Part shown: piece by piece, positions 33,424 to 42,521 of the stretch | How positions within the stretch are numbered: the stretch's first letter is position 1 | How the letters are laid out: the number at the start of each line of letters is the position of its first letter | Notes under the pieces: model-generated | What the model saw: only the letters and a program-made list of their open reading frames with translations | Databases searched by the model: none | What the model was told of the DNA's origin: nothing | Source: Deltaproteobacteria bacterium | GTDB taxonomy: Bacteria; Desulfobacterota; DSM-4660; Desulfatiglandales; HGW-15 | Assembly (NCBI GenBank): GCA_019308745.1 | Contig: JAFDHO010000005.1 | Span: forward strand, 1-64,000 | DNA length: 64,000 bases | Reading direction: 5' to 3' | Translations under genes and position numbers: made by a program

Positions 33424-33755
33424 TGTCCGGTTAGGATTTTGCAAGGCCGAAGTGCTCCTAGGACACTTGGTTGTGGTCCCTGGAAAGTCTTTTCCAGAGG
33501 CTCAATCAAATTCCTCCCAGGCATTATGAACGGCACCAAACATTTAACAAAAGGCATCAGTAGCTCCAGGAGATCATCTCCACCGGAGCCTCTGCCTTCT
33601 GTGCCTGTGAGGCGATGACTATGAGGCTCATGGGGGCGCAAAAAGGCTCAGGACGAATATTGAGCCTCTGGAAAAGACCTTCCAGGGACCACGGGCCTCA
33701 TGTTCTTGATCACGCCTTTGGCAAGCGTCTGCTTTTGCAAGATCCTAACCGGACA
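33424..33755. repeat. Copy B of the ~330-bp repeat, most intact, with terminal inverted repeats (inner arms 33475-33506 / 33659-33690)
   Basis: TIR TGTCCGGTTAGGATTTTGCA at left vs TGTCCGGTTAGGATCTTGCA (reverse complement of right end), 19/20 identical; no coding capacity. Confidence 0.88.
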
Positions 33756-33793
33756 CAAGTGATTTTCACCGTTATCTCATTGGAGGGATTCAT

Positions 33794-34972
33794 ATGACAG
33801 TCTCTGAAAAGATCAAGACCTCTATCGAGAAGTCCTCCTGGATAAGGAAGATGTTTGAAGAGGGGAATATCAGGAAGGCGAAGTTTGGTGCTGAAAATGT
33901 GTTCGATTTCAGCCTCGGGAACCCGAACCTGGAGCCTCCTCAAAGGTTCAGGGAGATCCTGCTGGAACTGGCACAGGACCAAAGCCCGGGGCAGCATGCC
34001 TACATGCCGAATGCAGGGCTCCTGAGCGCACGCCGGGCCGTGGCCGATTATCTGGGAGAAAACAATCGACAGGCCTTTTCTCCCGATGACATCATCATGT
34101 CCGTGGGCGCAGGCGGGGGTTTGAACGTGGTACTCAAGACCATTCTCGACCCAGGGGATGAAATAATCATACCCCAGCCCTACTTCGTCGAATACAACTT
34201 CTACCTGGATAACCACCAGGGGGTCCCCAGGATCGTAAGGACACAACACGACTTCTCCCTTGATCTCGATGCCATTGCGGATGCCATCAACGAAAAGACC
34301 AAGGGGCTGTTGCTCAATTCTCCCCACAACCCGACCGGAAAGGTCTATGGAAGAGAGGAACTGGAGGGGCTGGGTTCGTGCCTGAGGGATTTTAGCAATC
34401 GGTTTGGAAGGCCCATTTACCTTATCTCCGACGAGCCCTATAGGAAGATAACCTATGATGGAATAGAGGTCCCCAGGATTTTCGACGTATACAAGGAGAG
34501 CTTCGTGGTTACCTCCTTTTCCAAGGACCTCTCCCTGCCCGGCGAGCGGATCGGATACGTGGCGTGCAACCCTGAGATCTCTGACAGGGACATGATCATT
34601 GCCGGAATGGTCCTGAGTAATCGTATCCTTGGGTATGTCAACGCCCCTGCCCTCATGCAGCGGGCCGTATCCCGCCTTTTGAGGGAGAGCGTGGACATTT
34701 CTCAGTACCAAAAAAAGAGAGACCTCCTGTGCGAGGGCCTGGCTTCCTTCGGGTATGACTTCATCAAGCCGGGAGGGGCATTCTACCTCTTTCCAAGGAC
34801 ACCGATTGAGGATGATGTCGCCTTTGTTTCCGCCCTCCAGGATGAAAACATCCTTACGGTTCCCGGCAGCGGCTTTTACGGTCCCGGGCATATACGAATT
34901 GCCTATTGTGTTTCGGACACTACCATCGAAAGGGCCCTGCCCGGCTTTAAAAGGGTTATGAAAAAATTCTAG
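33794..34972 (+). CDS. Pyridoxal phosphate-dependent aminotransferase (aspartate aminotransferase-like)
   Basis: 392 aa; FDFSLGNPNLEPP, NSPHNPTGKVYGREEL, VTSFSKDLSLPGERIGYVACNP. Confidence 0.9.
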   Translation: MTVSEKIKTSIEKSSWIRKMFEEGNIRKAKFGAENVFDFSLGNPNLEPPQRFREILLELAQDQSPGQHAYMPNAGLLSARRAVADYLGENNRQAFSPDDIIMSVGAGGGLNVVLKTILDPGDEIIIPQPYFVEYNFYLDNHQGVPRIVRTQHDFSLDLDAIADAINEKTKGLLLNSPHNPTGKVYGREELEGLGSCLRDFSNRFGRPIYLISDEPYRKITYDGIEVPRIFDVYKESFVVTSFSKDLSLPGERIGYVACNPEISDRDMIIAGMVLSNRILGYVNAPALMQRAVSRLLRESVDISQYQKKRDLLCEGLASFGYDFIKPGGAFYLFPRTPIEDDVAFVSALQDENILTVPGSGFYGPGHIRIAYCVSDTTIERALPGFKRVMKKF

Positions 34973-35020
34973 TGTCTTTTTGAGGTCCCTCAGGGACAAG
35001 ACACAGAGGAGGATACGCGC

Positions 35021-35446
35021 ATGTATTCGAAAATGCTTTCCCTCCGGTTCCCGGAAAAGGTCGTTAATGAGCCGATCGTTGTCAACCTGGTCAAGAGATT
35101 CGGGCTTTCCTTCAATATTTTGAAGGCCACCATCTATCCCAGACAGGAGGCCCTTGTCGTCATGGAGCTGACCGGCCATCGCAAGAACTTCCAAAAGGGC
35201 CTACGGTACCTTAAGAGCCTGGGCATCAAGGTCGAGAGCATAGGCCAAGATATCCGGAGGGATGAGGAAAGGTGTTATCAGTGCGGGGCCTGCACGGCCG
35301 TTTGCCCGACCGGGGCCCTTAACATCAAGCGCCCCGAGATGGAAGTCCATTTTGAGAAAGACAAGTGTTCCGCCTGCGAGCTGTGCGTGATCACCTGTCC
35401 CGCGATGGCCATGGAGGCGCGATTCGATAGGCGTTTGCTCTATTGA
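35021..35446 (+). CDS. NIL domain plus 2x[4Fe-4S] ferredoxin protein
   Basis: 141 aa; N-terminal NIL-like region and CYQCGACTAVCPTGAL / CSACELCVITCP. Confidence 0.9.
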   Translation: MYSKMLSLRFPEKVVNEPIVVNLVKRFGLSFNILKATIYPRQEALVVMELTGHRKNFQKGLRYLKSLGIKVESIGQDIRRDEERCYQCGACTAVCPTGALNIKRPEMEVHFEKDKCSACELCVITCPAMAMEARFDRRLLY

Positions 35447-35529
35447 AACAACCGGAGAACCTCCTTTCATGTCTATCTTAAGCGTCAAGGAACAGCCCAG
35501 ACTTCCCGTACTGCCCGGCGAGTGAACCC

Positions 35530-36852
35530 GTGAGCCGTAGCTTCAAAATCATTACCCTGGGGTGCAAGGTTAACCAATTCGAATCGGCTGCCCTCAAATC
35601 TTCACTCATGGAGCTGGGCCTAAGGGAGGCTGCCCGCAAGGAAAGGGCCGATATCACCGTCGTCAACACCTGCATTGTGACCCAAAAGGCGGCTCACCAG
35701 TCCAGGCAGGCCATCAGGGCGGCTGCAAAGGCCAATCCCTCCGGGTTAACCGCTGCCATAGGGTGCTATGCCCAGGTCTACCCAGAAGAGCTCTCCCCTA
35801 TCCCCGGCATCGGCCTGGTGGCGGGTAACAGTGTGAAACCAAGGCTTCCGGAAATAATAGCTGATCTGAATGCAGGGGACCCTCAACTCCGGATTCTTGA
35901 GGATTTCGCCGATCAGGCCTCCTTTGAGTGTCGCCCGGTGAGGGGCTTCCTAAACAGGACAAGGGCCTTTTTGAAGGTCCAGGATGGCTGCCAGTCCTTC
36001 TGTAGTTACTGCATCGTGCCTTTGGCGAGAGGTCCCTTGAGGAGCCTCAAGCCTTCCCAGGTCCTCCACATACTCGAAGACCTATCCGGCCAAGGCTTCA
36101 AGGAAGTCGTCCTCACGGGGGTTCATTTGGGCAAGTACGGTTTTGACCTCGAGGACGGGGAAGACCTCAAGGGGTTGCTTCGCCTAATCGGCGGAGAGGG
36201 TCTGCCCTTGAGGATAAGGTTGAGTTCCATTGAACCCAACGAGATCGAGCAAGAACTCATTGATATGGTTGCCTCCGAGGATTGGCTGTGCAGGCATTTC
36301 CACATACCCCTCCAGAGCGGCGACAACACCGTCCTGGAGAGAATGAAGAGACCCTACCGGGTTGAAGCTTTCAGGGACCTCCTGTGCCACATCCATGACA
36401 ACATTCCCTTGGCTGCGATCGGAGTCGACATAATGGCAGGTTTCCCGGGGGAAGATAAAAGGGCACATCGGAACACCCTTTCCCTTATCCAAGACCTTCC
36501 GATCTCCTATCTCCACGTATTTCCCTTCTCCCCCAGAAAGGGAACCGAGGCCGCCATGTTTCAGGGGCAGCTCCGCCCCGAGATGATTAAGAAGAGAACG
36601 GAAGATATCAGGGGACTGGATCTGAGGAAACGTGAGGTATTCTACGGTTCGTGTATTGGAAAAGACTTCCTGGTCCTTGCCGAAGGTTGGAAAGGGAGGC
36701 AGAGGCTGATGATAAAGGGACTGAGTGATAACTACCTGCCCGTCCTCTTTCCTTCACACAGGGAGGTGAACAACGAGTTCGTTACAGTTAGGATTCAAGG
36801 GCTGGATGGTCTTGCCCTGAGAGGAACCTCTTCCACGGCCGAATCAAGCTGA
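35530..36852 (+). CDS. mtaB: tRNA t6A37 methylthiotransferase, MtaB-like
   Basis: 440 aa; ITLGCKVNQFESAAL, VQDGCQSFCSYCIVPLARGPLRS radical SAM motif. Confidence 0.93.
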   Translation: MSRSFKIITLGCKVNQFESAALKSSLMELGLREAARKERADITVVNTCIVTQKAAHQSRQAIRAAAKANPSGLTAAIGCYAQVYPEELSPIPGIGLVAGNSVKPRLPEIIADLNAGDPQLRILEDFADQASFECRPVRGFLNRTRAFLKVQDGCQSFCSYCIVPLARGPLRSLKPSQVLHILEDLSGQGFKEVVLTGVHLGKYGFDLEDGEDLKGLLRLIGGEGLPLRIRLSSIEPNEIEQELIDMVASEDWLCRHFHIPLQSGDNTVLERMKRPYRVEAFRDLLCHIHDNIPLAAIGVDIMAGFPGEDKRAHRNTLSLIQDLPISYLHVFPFSPRKGTEAAMFQGQLRPEMIKKRTEDIRGLDLRKREVFYGSCIGKDFLVLAEGWKGRQRLMIKGLSDNYLPVLFPSHREVNNEFVTVRIQGLDGLALRGTSSTAESS

Positions 36853-39800
36853 CCGCTACTCTCGCTCTCTGAGACGGCTTTGGCGACCATTCGAATCCTG
36901 GGATCGCTGTCATTCATGAAGGCCGACAGGGTTTCGTTTACCTTGGGATCTTGAATCTTGCTGAGGGCCGAAGCCGCAGCCGACCTCACTTCAGGGTTTC
37001 TCTTCTTCTTGAAGACAAGAAACCCCTTCGGTGCGAGGACCTTCTTCAAGGCTTCGATGGAGGTCGGACTCGCCAGTTGTCCCAGGACGTTGCAGCAGGC
37101 AATGGTGATGTCGTCACTTCGGGCCTTGTTCAAGATGGATATGATCTCCCCTTCTATTTCGGGCGGGTTGATCTTTCCCAGGCACCTGATTGCCGTAACG
37201 GCCATCTTTCCCTTCTGGCTCCTGGCCAAATCAAGGAGGAGTTCCACTGTCCGGCTATCATTCAAGCGCTCCGCCAGGCGAAATGCCGCATCCCGGACCT
37301 GCGGATTCTTGTCCCCTAAGGCCAGGCCGAGTTCCTTTCCTATATCAGAGGTTATGGCATCAATGATGTCCAATATTCTCGAGCGCTCCTCCGGATTCGT
37401 TTCAAGGTCCAGTTCATTCCTTAATCGCTCACCGGCCTCGGCTCCCCCCTTGCGGATTAAAGAGGCCGCGATCTTCCGTGCCCTTAGATCCTCTGCCCCC
37501 TTGATAATGTCTATCAGCAAGGGCACGGCCAAATCCCCCATCCCCGCCAGCAAACGAGATGCATTCATGATGCGCACGGGATCCCCTGAGGTGAGGTCGT
37601 CCACCAGCATCTTTTCCGTGGGCGCGTCTATCCTCACCTGCAACGCCTTTTCAATGATCTTCGAGCCCTGATCTTCCTGATCTTCAAAACTCCTCCGTCG
37701 TCGCTCCATGTAAGTCAAGATCCGGGACGCCTGCCCGTACTCGATAAATTGGATAAAGACCGTGACCATGTGGTTGAGTAGGGAGACCTGTTCCAGGACG
37801 ACATCGGGATCCCTCTCCCTGGAGAAGACCGGGAGGAGGTTGCCAAGCAAGAGCCTGGAAAAGTCACCCTGCAATGAAGGCTCCAGGTCTTCAAAGACCC
37901 GTCTGCACACCTGAATCACCCTCCTTCGCGTCTCAGAGGCTCTCTTTTCAAAGTCTTGAAACAGCTCTTCGTTGGCATCCTTTATGCCGTGCTCGTCCAT
38001 ATCGAGGAGCATTTCTTTGACCCTATCCGGGTAGGTGGCAAGGGATTTCTCAAAGGAGTCGTCGTCCTCCTCCGGGGGTTCCTCTTGGGCCAGATATCCT
38101 TCCCCCCCTGCCTCCTTCCTTGCCTTACCCTTTGCCTCGGTCCCACCCTCCGGTCCGAGCCCTCCCATTCCATCCCTGATATCTAACTCATAGATTTGCC
38201 GGTCAAAAAGGACCCCTCTCAGCCCCCGGCTCGTGGCCAGGTCTTGCCAGAACGCACTCCCGGTTTCTTTAGGCAGATGTCCCAAAGTGTTTACGTACGT
38301 CTCGATTTCCTTGATGCTCACCCCCCTCAGGAAGGTCAGGCTGTTGAGACCAATCACCTCGAAGTATCGCACAAGGTTGGCAGCGACTTTCCTGAACTCG
38401 ATGGACGGAACCTGACTTCCATTGACGAGCAAGGTATCCTCTGCCCTCGAGAGTGTGAGGACGCCACGCCTCTCAAGGAACCTCTGCAGATTTTCGTTGA
38501 GGGCACCCAGAAGGCTCCTTGTTATCCTGCTCTCTATGGGGTAGAGCTTGATGGTCCTGGACGCACCGAGGAGCGACCTTACGATCTCGACTATTAAGCC
38601 CATCTCCTCCTTGCTCCAGCGCGCCCCGCCTCCCGGGGGTGCAGTGGCGGTGATTTCCTGCTCTTCCTCTCCGAGCCCAACAGTGCCCTCCTTGCCCTTC
38701 TTTACCGCGTAACGGACTTGCTTGAGATCGATATGGTTCAATCCCTTCCGGGACATAAACTCCTTCCAGTGATTCTCATCAAAGACCTGGCGCTCTGTTT
38801 GGCTGAAGGCCTCCAGCATCTCTTCCACTTCCTTCACCCCGAGGCCCTTCCTGAAGGCTATTCCCGTCAGCTGAAACTGTTTCATGAGTTCGACAAAGGA
38901 ATTGGCGACGAGCTTGAAATCCTTGGTATCCAGCTCCACGTCATTGACCACAATCGCATTTTCGACGTTCTTGATGTGAACAACACTGTATTTTTCCAGG
39001 ATTTCGTCCACGGAGGACTTTAGCTGTAGCGTCATATTGGTTACCGACCTGCTCCCCTTCGGATAAAGCCTTACGTTGCGTACGGCCACCATGAAATCCC
39101 GGATGAGTTGAGGAATGCGTCCTATATCCTCTTCCCCGATGGGAAGCTCTTCTTCGATGGGTCCTTCTCCCTCTCCACCACCATAGTTGAATGCCTCGTC
39201 AGGGTCGAATTGCCTGGCGTTAGACAGAAGAAGCATTTTCTCGTAGTTCTCCGCCTTTTCCCGGTTAGCGCTCCTTTTGAAGTGATAGGCAAGGGATGCT
39301 GCGGATGTCAAAACGTTCTCACGGTACAGCTTTTCATGGTATTTGCCGATATGCTCGTGGAGATCTTGCCTCCGTTCCTGGTCAATGGAGCCGTATATTA
39401 TGTCCAAAACCTGTTTCCCGAGAAAACGTATGACCTCGTCATTTACCTCGAAGTCGGATTTCAGGATTCCCTGGGCCGAGACCTTGTCGATGAACTCCAG
39501 GGCCTTGCCCTCCATGACGTCAGAACTTCCCAGGAGCATGCTCAGCGAAACTTCTTCCCCCATTACCGAAACCTGCTCCAATAACCTCCTGCTGTCTTCG
39601 TCCAATGCCTCGATCTTCTGGTTCACGATCTCATCCAGCGAACTCGGCAAGTAGTCATCCTCTATCCGCTGGATTATCCATTCGTGTCCCCTGAGGATGA
39701 TCTTTTGGTCCGTGATGAGCTTTCTCAGGATTTCGTTGATGAAGTAGGGATTGCCCCTGCTGATCTTTGCCAGTTTGTTAACGAAAGATTCTGGAGGCCT

Positions 39801-41108
39801 CAAGTTCGGGAATATCCTTTTGATGTATCGTGCGATATGGCCCGGTTCAAGGGGTGTCAGGGGAATCTTCTTTATGTCGAGTTCCTTGCGATAGATCCCA
39901 TAGAAACGCTCAAGGGGACTTCTCTCTTCCCGTCGCCTTATTTCCGCCCACTCCGATGAGGAAGCACATATAAACAGAGGCATTTCGTGCCCCTGCATCA
40001 GCCTTCTCAGCAGGAGCATGGATGCTTCGTCCGCAAGATGAAAGTCATCAATAAACAGGAACAGGAGATGCTTACCGACGATTTTCTCAATGAACCGCAC
40101 CAAGGTCTCGAAGATCCCTTCCCTGATTGTTACCTCCTCTTCTTCCCGGATTGGTTCGTCACTGGCACCGAGCTGGGGAAAGACCTGGGATAGGTAGGCC
40201 CTCTCCTTCGGGTCAAGCTCCTCGAGCACGTTTTGCCCTCTGTCCTTCTTCTTATTCAGCAGTTCGGTCAGCAGATTCACTATAAGATAGTAAGGCCTAA
40301 AATCCTCTTGCCTTGTCCCCTTTAGTTTGACCTCCAAGACCTGCTTCTTGGCAATGTTCCGTCGTACTGCTTCGATGAACTCACTCTTCCCAATCCCACC
40401 TGAGCCTTCGACAATAATAAATTGGTTCTTCTTCTTGCTAAATTCCTTGAGTGCCTTAGCCACCTGGGAGATTTGCTGGTTCCTGCCCACGAGATTGGTG
40501 CCGCTCAGTTGGTATGTCGCCGCCTTTTCAAATACCTCTTCGCTCTTCACCTCGCTTGCGTGGACCACGCAGTCCCTCCCCTTCCGTTTCGCACTGTAGA
40601 GGGCCGTATCAGCCTTTTGGACCAGTTCCTTCCCCGTGAGCGCATCATCCGGCGCCGAGGCGATTCCGATGCTGAGGGTCATGGGGACGGGAGTATCCGT
40701 ATCTCCGGGCTCAAAGGCCCTGTCGTGGATGCGCCGGCGTAAGAGAGTTCCCCGCTCGATGGACGCCTCCTTGGTGAAGTGTGCCAACAGGACGATGAAT
40801 TCGTCGCCCGCGTAACGGATGGCCAGGCCATTGTCCTCTGCGACCTCCCTGATCAATTCAGCTATCCAGATCAACGCCCTGTCCCCGGTCTCATGCCCAA
40901 ATCTATCATTGATCGTCTTGAAATCGTCTACGTCTATCATCATTAGTGACAGGGGATTGTCTTTGAGGGAGTTCCAATCGACCCTTGATTCAAGGTATTG
41001 GTGGAGAAACCGCCGGTTGTAAAGGCCGGTAAGCTCATCTTCAAAGATGAGTTGGGAAGGGTCCTTACCAGAGTAGACCAGTTGTGCTAAGAATTCTTGG
41101 GTTTCCAT
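36795..41108 (-). CDS. Multidomain signalling protein: GGDEF domain, AAA/STAND-like ATPase, duplicated ~100-aa domain, HEAT-like repeats (start likely METQEFLAQ at 41108; ORF track 41204)
   Basis: LTGLYNRRFLHQYL...RYAGDEFIVLL; IIVEGSGGIGKSEFIEAV Walker A, LLFLFIDDFHLAD Walker B; repeated VRLYP/IKLYP...VVNDVEL/LVNGSQV blocks; C-terminal HEAT-like repeats. Confidence 0.88.
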   Translation of the reverse strand: METQEFLAQLVYSGKDPSQLIFEDELTGLYNRRFLHQYLESRVDWNSLKDNPLSLMMIDVDDFKTINDRFGHETGDRALIWIAELIREVAEDNGLAIRYAGDEFIVLLAHFTKEASIERGTLLRRRIHDRAFEPGDTDTPVPMTLSIGIASAPDDALTGKELVQKADTALYSAKRKGRDCVVHASEVKSEEVFEKAATYQLSGTNLVGRNQQISQVAKALKEFSKKKNQFIIVEGSGGIGKSEFIEAVRRNIAKKQVLEVKLKGTRQEDFRPYYLIVNLLTELLNKKKDRGQNVLEELDPKERAYLSQVFPQLGASDEPIREEEEVTIREGIFETLVRFIEKIVGKHLLFLFIDDFHLADEASMLLLRRLMQGHEMPLFICASSSEWAEIRRREERSPLERFYGIYRKELDIKKIPLTPLEPGHIARYIKRIFPNLRPPESFVNKLAKISRGNPYFINEILRKLITDQKIILRGHEWIIQRIEDDYLPSSLDEIVNQKIEALDEDSRRLLEQVSVMGEEVSLSMLLGSSDVMEGKALEFIDKVSAQGILKSDFEVNDEVIRFLGKQVLDIIYGSIDQERRQDLHEHIGKYHEKLYRENVLTSAASLAYHFKRSANREKAENYEKMLLLSNARQFDPDEAFNYGGGEGEGPIEEELPIGEEDIGRIPQLIRDFMVAVRNVRLYPKGSRSVTNMTLQLKSSVDEILEKYSVVHIKNVENAIVVNDVELDTKDFKLVANSFVELMKQFQLTGIAFRKGLGVKEVEEMLEAFSQTERQVFDENHWKEFMSRKGLNHIDLKQVRYAVKKGKEGTVGLGEEEQEITATAPPGGGARWSKEEMGLIVEIVRSLLGASRTIKLYPIESRITRSLLGALNENLQRFLERRGVLTLSRAEDTLLVNGSQVPSIEFRKVAANLVRYFEVIGLNSLTFLRGVSIKEIETYVNTLGHLPKETGSAFWQDLATSRGLRGVLFDRQIYELDIRDGMGGLGPEGGTEAKGKARKEAGGEGYLAQEEPPEEDDDSFEKSLATYPDRVKEMLLDMDEHGIKDANEELFQDFEKRASETRRRVIQVCRRVFEDLEPSLQGDFSRLLLGNLLPVFSRERDPDVVLEQVSLLNHMVTVFIQFIEYGQASRILTYMERRRRSFEDQEDQGSKIIEKALQVRIDAPTEKMLVDDLTSGDPVRIMNASRLLAGMGDLAVPLLIDIIKGAEDLRARKIAASLIRKGGAEAGERLRNELDLETNPEERSRILDIIDAITSDIGKELGLALGDKNPQVRDAAFRLAERLNDSRTVELLLDLARSQKGKMAVTAIRCLGKINPPEIEGEIISILNKARSDDITIACCNVLGQLASPTSIEALKKVLAPKGFLVFKKKRNPEVRSAAASALSKIQDPKVNETLSAFMNDSDPRIRMVAKAVSESESSGQLDSAVEEVPLRARPSSP

Positions 41109-41284
41109 ATTGCCCGCACGGTAACAGCATTGCCCTGCCCCGCGATATTTGCCCCCTTGAGGGCCCTCTGACCCCCCTTTCCTCTCTCCGACCACAGAAC
41201 TCATCCGGGACTGAAAGTGGGAGCCGGAGCCTCATTACCCGAAAAGGACTAAACTGCTACTAACTTTCTAATTTCATTATAAAA

Positions 41285-41313
41285 ATAATATAATAATTAT
41301 CATTTTCTGTCAA
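41285..41313 (-). promoter_or_regulatory. Near-consensus sigma70 promoter upstream of the GGDEF/ATPase gene
   Basis: On minus strand TTGACA (41308-41313), 17-nt spacer, TATTAT (41285-41290). Confidence 0.6.
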
Positions 41314-41473
41314 GGTTAAATACTGTTCCCTTACAACAAGCTGCAGGGTATTCTGGCGAAGGCAAATAAAAGGAATTTGGGCAATAGGCGGTTCGCAGCC
41401 CGTTGCCCCGGGATTCTCCCCCCTTTTTCTGCATGGAACGCATCAGGTTTCGCCATTTTTTCTTGCGAATGCC

Positions 41474-42226
41474 CTAGTATCCTCTTTTTTGCTTCCTGCC
41501 CTTTCGTGCCTGTTCCTTCCACCCCTTTCTCTTCTTACCCCTTTTCAGACCCTCCCGTGCCCCTTCCTCCTTGTTCATCTCGAGAAAGAAAGTCCCTGCC
41601 TCGAAGTCAACCGACTTGCCCGCTTCTGTCCTCCGTTCGCCTCCCCTTTGGCCCTTTTCCTTCTCCTTGGGCAATGGCGGTCCTGTAATAGAGGGGGCGG
41701 GTACCATCTCCGCCAAGTAGAGCTTCCCAAAACTGAGAAAGGGACGGGTTTCCTTCTGGGCTTCCCGGGTCCTGACTTGTAGAACGACGGGATGGGGATC
41801 TCTCCTTCGACCTATTCTCTGAGCCATTTCCCGATCTCCGGCCAGCACTATGTATTTACCCCCTGAAGACCGAAGGCCGTCTCTCAGCACCTTGGGATAA
41901 GCCCTACGTCTCACCGAGGTATAGAGGATTCTTGGTACCCCTTGGGCAGAGGGGCCCTGCTCAATGGTCCAATGTCTGTCCAGTGCCCTTATGCGGCTTC
42001 CATCTGTCTGAAAGGTGTCCCTCTCTTTTCCCATCAATATCTCGTTGATATGACCCCTTTGGACATAGCCCATCCCCTCTTCCTCGTGGATTGCCCAGAG
42101 CAGTTCCTTGAAACTCACATATCCCTCCGGGTCCGGGACCAGACCGAACTCATCGGGCCGATAGGCGAGCATATAGGTCATCAGCCGCACCAGGTTCTCT
42201 CTTCTTATCTGGTTCCTTCTTGGCAT
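41474..42226 (-). CDS. RNA 2'-phosphotransferase (Tpt1/KptA)-like protein, divergent catalytic residues
   Basis: LVRLMTYMLAYRPDEFGLVPDPEGYVSFKELLWAI; RILYTSVRRRAYPKVLRDGLRSS...YIVLAGDREMAQRIGRRRDPHPVVLQV; Lys/Arg-rich C-terminus. Confidence 0.75.
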   Translation of the reverse strand: MPRRNQIRRENLVRLMTYMLAYRPDEFGLVPDPEGYVSFKELLWAIHEEEGMGYVQRGHINEILMGKERDTFQTDGSRIRALDRHWTIEQGPSAQGVPRILYTSVRRRAYPKVLRDGLRSSGGKYIVLAGDREMAQRIGRRRDPHPVVLQVRTREAQKETRPFLSFGKLYLAEMVPAPSITGPPLPKEKEKGQRGGERRTEAGKSVDFEAGTFFLEMNKEEGAREGLKRGKKRKGWKEQARKGRKQKRGY

Positions 42227-42310
42227 GCCTCAGAACTCCACTGAATCTTCCAATTCCCCGCGCTCAACCGGTGTTCACAAACCTGACCCTGGTCCTCGAA
42301 TCATGTCCTT

Positions 42311-42334
42311 TCACTCGCCTTCGCCGGGATGCCC
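42311..42334 (-). repeat. Dispersed short motif GGGCATCCCGGCGAAGGCGAGTGA (minus orientation)
   Basis: Exact reverse complement of 49761-49784. Confidence 0.7.
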
Positions 42335-42521
42335 CGTGCGGAGGCTCGGGGAGGAATGGCGACAGGCGACTGCCGCGTAGCCCGCAGTGCGAAGCCGGGT
42401 TGGCTTCGGCGCAGTTCCGCCTGGCTTGGCCACAGACGGCCCCCGCTCCTGCCGGGGGAGCTTCACTTGATCCGAAAAGGGCCGCTTCCGATCATCGACA
42501 GGGCTCTGGGCTGCGGACACC

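Noticed and set aside
33409-33769. Direct repeat ATTTTCACC flanking repeat copy B as a target-site duplication
   Set aside because: The two copies are not adjacent to the TIR ends (offset by several bases on each side), so this may be chance.
33710-35194. 494-aa minus ORF opposite the aminotransferase
   Set aside because: Antisense frame of a well-supported aminotransferase gene; starts within the NIL-ferredoxin gene.
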